A DNA stretch of 64,000 nucleotides from Chaenocephalus aceratus (lineage: Eukaryota > Chordata > Actinopteri > Perciformes > Channichthyidae): contig CM043785.1 in the NCBI GenBank assembly GCA_023974075.1, positions 27,062,025-27,126,024 on the forward strand, in the 5' to 3' direction. Every line of letters begins with the position of its first letter. Positions within the stretch are counted from its first letter, which is position 1. Below the pieces are notes generated by a model that was not told the origin of the DNA, did not search any database, and saw only the letters and a program-made list of their open reading frames with translations. Positions 58,848 through 64,000 of this stretch are shown here, piece after piece. Both the position numbers and the translations under genes were made by a program.

Positions 58848-61800
58848 AAGAGCTACCTATCATTCTGCTCTACAAGTATATCTGTACAGCCGCTTGTCAC
58901 AGATCCTACTTTTCAAAATAATGAATCAGTAGCTGTAAAAGCATGAGTAGTAGACATTGGGGTGACCACAATTATTATAATTGTTATATTTGATGTATTT
59001 TAAAGAAAACATTTAGAGACCATAGTGTTCAAATGACGAAAGGAAAGTGTGTTTAGTTAGTGAGTCCCCCCGGCTCAATTGGAAGTATCATACATATTTT
59101 CTTTAACCTCCATTATCCAGCATGGTGACTTGACCTTATGGTGTGAGGTTACATTAGGTTTCTATTTCTGCTGTGTGGGAGCCTAAGGTCTTAAGGTCAA
59201 AAGTGAAAGGAAATAATCAATGTCTAAATTGAGACGCAGTTGGGGAGGGGATGACCTGTAGTGGCAAAAGAGGATGTAGGGTAATATTAATGGCATTATT
59301 GATAAACCCAGTCATCTTGAAAGAAAGACACTTAAATCCAAACCGGGAGTCACACAGACTGTAACATTTTTTCGATTAATAGTCTTGAAGTATATTTTGC
59401 TTCCTCAAACATTTAAACTTTAAAAATGAGAGTCTGATTAAAGATGAAACATATTTGTTATGTTAACTCATTCCCCATGTAACCATATCCTATTAATATA
59501 ATCACTTTCAACCCACAGCTGAATTATTTTTGCTTTGACCTATCAAACCACTGATGTGGTTAAAAGGTGAGTTAAACCACCACCTCTGAGATAAAATTCA
59601 AAACCAATAGGGGCTGATCCCATTCATATCCATTATGCTCTGAACTGGGTCGATAGTGACAAGGTCTGCAGCTCATCGCTCTGAGGCTGACAGCAGGGGA
59701 AGCCCTAATCTATGGGGAAATAGTTGGCCACCAGCGCAGGCTGATGAGGCACATATAAATGAAACATGGATGTTTATCAAGCTGGCCAAGATTTATTTAG
59801 ATTTGTGTGTGATTAAGTGTTTGATGTTACTCTTTGAACACAATGTGAGCCAGGGGTTTATCAGATGGGAGGGGTTTGTGTGTCTGTGTGTGTCTGTGTG
59901 CGTGTGTTTGCATGTATGCATGTCTACTTGTGTGTGTGATAATGTGAATATGCGTTGTCTTTTTCCCCCTCCATGGCGTTTGAAACACATTTTTTTTCCT
60001 TATTTAAACCATGTTGCTTTGGTACCCCTTGAGCTTTCAAACCCCTCGGTGGTCTATATGGCCTAGTTTTTGAATTTCCTGCTGCACACAGAGGGACACA
60101 AACAACCGGCACACATACAATGCACCGTCAGCCCCACTTGCAGAGCACAGAAACGGCAATCCAGACCTTGTAGGTGAATCGACAAAACATGTATGAAGGA
60201 GCTTTTTTCGTTTTTAATTCTTCAGAGGAAGAAAAGCATCTGAGGAGGGAAAGGGAGGAGATGAGGAGAGAGGAAGAGGATGAGAGGGGAAGAGAAGGTG
60301 GAAGAGGAGGGGAAGACAGAGTCTAATAATGTGTCACAGTATATGGAACCCAGCCAAAACACACGCTGTGAATAATCTGTGGTGGTTTTTTGCTGAGCCG
60401 GTTGTTGTAGCATTAAAAATATAATGCCAAATATGTCCCAGTGTCTGGCTTGCCTTAATGATGGCAGCCCAGGGGATGGGTAATTAAGAAAAAGGAAGAG
60501 AAGTTTGCCTCTATAGTTTTCCAATGGGGTTTATTTAGTGTTACTTAGTAGGATATTCACACTTTGACAAACTAAGGACTATGCAGAACAGAAAGATGGT
60601 GATCTGTTCAAAATTGCATATGAGCCATTCAACATGCCAGTTCATGTAACGTAAGTGCAAACTCTACTTTTTTCCATTTATAAAAATAGATTCTACCAAT
60701 CTCTTAGGTCTGCACCAGCTTTATACAGTTAAGCACATGGACTGCCTGCATTGCAGAGCCTGCATAAAAACATAGACAACGAATTTCCTCTTATTATTTG
60801 GGTGAGTCATGAAGGCGAATACAGATGGACAGATGGATACAGATAGAACAGCAGGTGCATAGCAATCAGATTCATCACCTTGAAATCCAGGTTTAAACCA
60901 AAATCTACTGAAGTGTTGAGTCCCAGAGAGCCTTAACTAAACCGCTCTGAAGCCAACATAGTTTTCACAAAGAAAGTCTGAAACTTTAAATCCAGAAATA
61001 AAGGCTTTATGATATTCACTCCTGCCCTTCCTTTTGACTTCCTCTGTCTGCCCTTTGCAATGAAACATGAAAACGATCTGATTGATTAACCAATTATCTA
61101 ACTGACCAATTGACTTATTGATTCATATACAGGCAAGTATCTTTTGACCGGTTGTCTCTTTTAGTGAACAGTTTCATGTGGTAAACATAGATATGTTACC
61201 ACACAATGCACAGATCAATATTCAACTTCACAAAAAACACTCCAAAGAACCTACATCCATAAACTGACGGATGCACAGAGATACACAAGTACAAAGATGA
61301 CACACACAAATACACACACATTTCAACCCACATGCTCTGTAAATAGAGAGCAGGATGTTGCAGACATTTGGGTGCATGAACAAACAAGAGATGCTCCTAG
61401 AAAGAGAGAGGGAGAGCAGGGATGGATATGAAAAAAGGGGTAGAGAGACAGAGAAGACGAAGACAGAGAGAGAGATAAAAGGAGAGCTAGGGGTAGGTGG
61501 ACAGATGAAGTGGTGACTCAGGAATGAGATATGAAAAGAAAAGATTCAGCACTTGGAATTATTCTTCTTCCTCCTCCGTTTTCCTCTTTTCCTCTTGCTG
61601 CAAAGATAGCACAAGACGGACACGGATCTCACCCTGACCTTTGCCCTTTTTCTACTCACTTCATCCATCTTCTCTCCTCTTTCTCCTGTAGTATATTGTT
61701 CTATTGTGTCAGGCCGGAGAGTGTTGAGAAGCCTGACACCACTAATTTGTGAGTCGCTGCATTTACAAAGCCGTCAAGATGGCCGGTAATGAAAAAGATG

Positions 61801-63040
61801 ATATTCAGGAGTGGGACAAGAACCGTCGGCCTGCAGGATGTGTTTGAAAGTGGAATTACAAAAACAATAAAATAAAAATAAAATACCTATGTGGTTGGTA
61901 TTGTGGCCTTACGTAAAAAAATATATGGTTATTTGTTAATTAAATATTAAAACTACGCATTTTTCTTACCTTTTTAACTCCACAAGTATCACCTGTCTCA
62001 TATTTGAGTTTAACTTTTCAGACATCCTTGTTTTACATTACATATAGATGTTGCCTACAGTATTTTATCATACAAAGTTTTGTAAGTGTAATTTGTTTTA
62101 ACGCACACACAGATATACCGTACTTGACATATATCATGTTTGTTTGCATTTATTTTTTCTCTGTCTGTCTTTCTTATAATATAGTAGAAGGGTTTCCTTC
62201 ATGGTAATAATATAGCCGAGGTGGTAAGCCCCCCAGATGTAAACTTATCTCAATTTAAGTAGTCAATGATTGGCCTAAACAACTGCCCCTGCATTAAAAA
62301 AACATGACATTTGTTGTATAAAAGAGCACATCTGGTCGTACTACTGTACTACTGATTAAAGGCTTTAATCCAAAAAGTGTGTTCATTTCTAAAAACATGT
62401 CCAAAGAATGGTCTTAGTTTAGACAAATGTGGCCCAATAGGCCTACTGCCTTAAAAAGAAACCTTATAAGCATATGTGTATTCAGTCACTCGTTTGTAGC
62501 AATCCATTTATCGAAAGGAATCTTGAATTTGTGGTTTTCACCAAATGAATGTGTGGATGATAAACACTGCAAATGCTGCGAGTCTCTAGATATGCCCGCG
62601 CCACCAGAGGTACTGTAAGTCTGGCTGGGAGCCAAAAAGTCTCCGGTCATCTTTTGAAAGCATCTTTGAGGATGCTTCTTTGTAAAGCATCATTGTAAAT
62701 GCTGTTTGCAGTTATCATCCTGTCTCCTTCTTTTTGCCATTTTCATGTTCAAATGATCTTCTTTCTTGATGCAAGTAAGCCCTAAAACATCTGAAAGACA
62801 TGCAGTGCATTTATTGTATAATACATCAGTGTGTGTGGCAGCAGGACCCCCGTCTTGCTTGTGGCTGTTAGCCTCAGGGCATGTTGACTATACAGGAATT
62901 ATAGTATTGTATTGCAACCATAAACCTTTGAGAGTTTCTGTAACATTGGGATTTTTCATGAATTAATGTGGTATAATTCATCTTACATAGGTCCTTTGTG
63001 TTTCATATTATGACCTAGTTGAATAACTTTTAAGTTTTGG
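58848..63040. other. intergenic DNA, no gene recognised
   Basis: Contains purine-rich tracts at about 60225-60325 and 61395-61490. No exon with splice and codon support. Confidence 0.4.
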
Positions 63041-63119
63041 ATTGTTTAATTCAATTCTCTAAATCTGTCTACACCCCTGCTCTCCATCCCTCTCTTTTTT
63101 CTCTCTCTCCCTCCCCCCT

Positions 63120-63384
63120 CCCCTCTTCCCCTCCTCCGGAGCTTATCTCGGTGCGCATCGTCAGCATCAGTTTGAAGTCAAATCTGACAGCCGCTGCCTT
63201 GTCTTTTTCCGTCTCGTTCAATGGTGGTCATCCCGGCGCGTTTAAGAGGTACAGTCCCGGATTAGTGGGATAAATGTGTGTAATTATTGATGTACTTTTT
63301 GGGTGGTTGACCTCGATTGCCGCCCGGGATGTTGAGAGGCTGACGTGCTTTCTCTCAATGTGGTCTTACCTTTTCCTTTTGCAG
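63120..63384 (+). promoter_or_regulatory. CpG-bearing promoter-like segment with possible 5' exon
   Basis: Sequence after a pyrimidine tract becomes rich in CpG (CATCCCGGCGCG, GCCGCCCGGG). A possible exon ends at TTTAAGAG|GTACAG (63248). No long coding frame. Fits the start region of a plus-strand gene. Confidence 0.4.
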
Positions 63385-63496
63385 TTCAGTCGGGACTGTG
63401 GGAGCGCGTCTGATCGCTGCCTTCAACTTGGGGTGAAGAAAGACAGGGAAACTCCTCGGGATTCTCCGTACACCGAGCTCTGATCCGTACATTCTG
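63385..63496 (+). other. probable spliced non-coding 5' UTR exon of a plus-strand gene
   Basis: Strong acceptor TTTTCCTTTTGCAG before 63385 and strong donor TTCTG|GTGAGC after 63496. The 112-bp exon has no ATG. The coding part would lie right of the window. In mammals PTPRD lies upstream of TYRP1 and points away from it, the same geometry as here, so ptprd is a candidate by synteny only. Confidence 0.45.
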
Positions 63497-64000
63497 GTGA
63501 GCACACTTTTACCGAAATGTTACCTTGATTTTGTTTAATCATTTGGCAATCTCCGGGAAACGGTAAAGTGTCCCATGTGGCTTTGTTTTAATGATTTGAA
63601 ACGGGCGTGTCCAAAATACCCGGGCACTTTTGTCTTCTTTTAAATCACACTCAAAATAGCGTTACATGATTTGTTTGCTCATGAAATCCCGGAGCTGAAA
63701 GAAAGCCCGCGTGGTGGCGAAGCTTTCTCGCTCCTCTCTTTAAAATGTTAGCCCATGGCAGCGAAGTTCGTGTTTATTATGCATGGTAATTAAACGTGGC
63801 AATTTGTGACAATTATCAGTCAGTATTCCTACCACGAAGGGTGAATTGAGTAAAGTAGAGCCGGGCCGGGGTGAGGGAGTTGAGGAGAGATTATAGGAGT
63901 GAGGGGTGTGAGAAGAAAGACACATTTGAGGAATCCCTCAGGGAAGCTCGGCTCCCCTTATTTTACGAGGGGTTTTATTACTTTTATTTCTCTTCAATTA

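Overview
This is eukaryotic nuclear DNA from a ray-finned fish, most likely a percomorph teleost. The grounds are intron-split genes with GT/AG boundaries, a fish-type tyrp1 gene, long CA/GATA microsatellites, and a teleost repeat set (DIRS-type YR retroelement, Tc1, hAT, L2/CR1-like LINEs, a tRNA-derived SINE). There is no operon structure, CRISPR array or complete RNA gene.

Left part (1-12.1 kb), minus strand. The first four coding exons of tyrosinase-related protein 1 (tyrp1, a melanosome enzyme) lie at 802-3056, and the rest runs off the left edge. A probable non-coding first exon, TATA-like box and M-box-like site lie at 3935-4036, beside a CA microsatellite. About 1.1 kb upstream ends a second minus-strand gene (5149-12060). 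I can splice it from five exons into a 626-residue, very acidic, single-pass membrane protein with a signal peptide, a glutamate inside the membrane span and a C-terminal SVL. It has an alternative last exon. I do not recognise its family.

Middle (12-40 kb). Few host genes, many mobile elements, several bounded by exact target-site duplications (TSDs): a TA-flanked element (13.5-15.0 kb), a hAT inside a GGCCCCG-ended element (16.7-19.8 kb), and a nested block at 20461-30783. In that block a hAT element (TSD GTAATGAT) is interrupted 2 bp before the start codon of its BED-finger exon by an element with about 0.8-kb terminal inverted repeats (TSD GTCAGTTA). That element carries LINE debris in its spacer, and a 5-kb DIRS-like retroelement sits inside its right inverted repeat. 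A Tc1 element (36804-38424) and another hAT (38531-39499) follow.

Right part (40-64 kb). LINE fragments, a MITE, a 151-bp direct duplication (46.6-47.2 kb), a solo LTR (TSD CTATA) interrupted by another DNA transposon, a rhodopsin-like GPCR pseudogene (50.5-51.4 kb), a hAT within a hAT (55.8-57.3 kb) and a palindromic MITE. At the far right a CpG-bearing segment holds at least one spliced non-coding plus-strand exon (63385-63496), probably the 5' UTR of a gene beyond the window. Because mammalian PTPRD lies upstream of TYRP1 and is transcribed away from it, ptprd is a candidate, by inference only.

The two left genes are co-oriented neighbours; nothing in the sequence shows a shared function. 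All exon calls are manual and have no transcript support.
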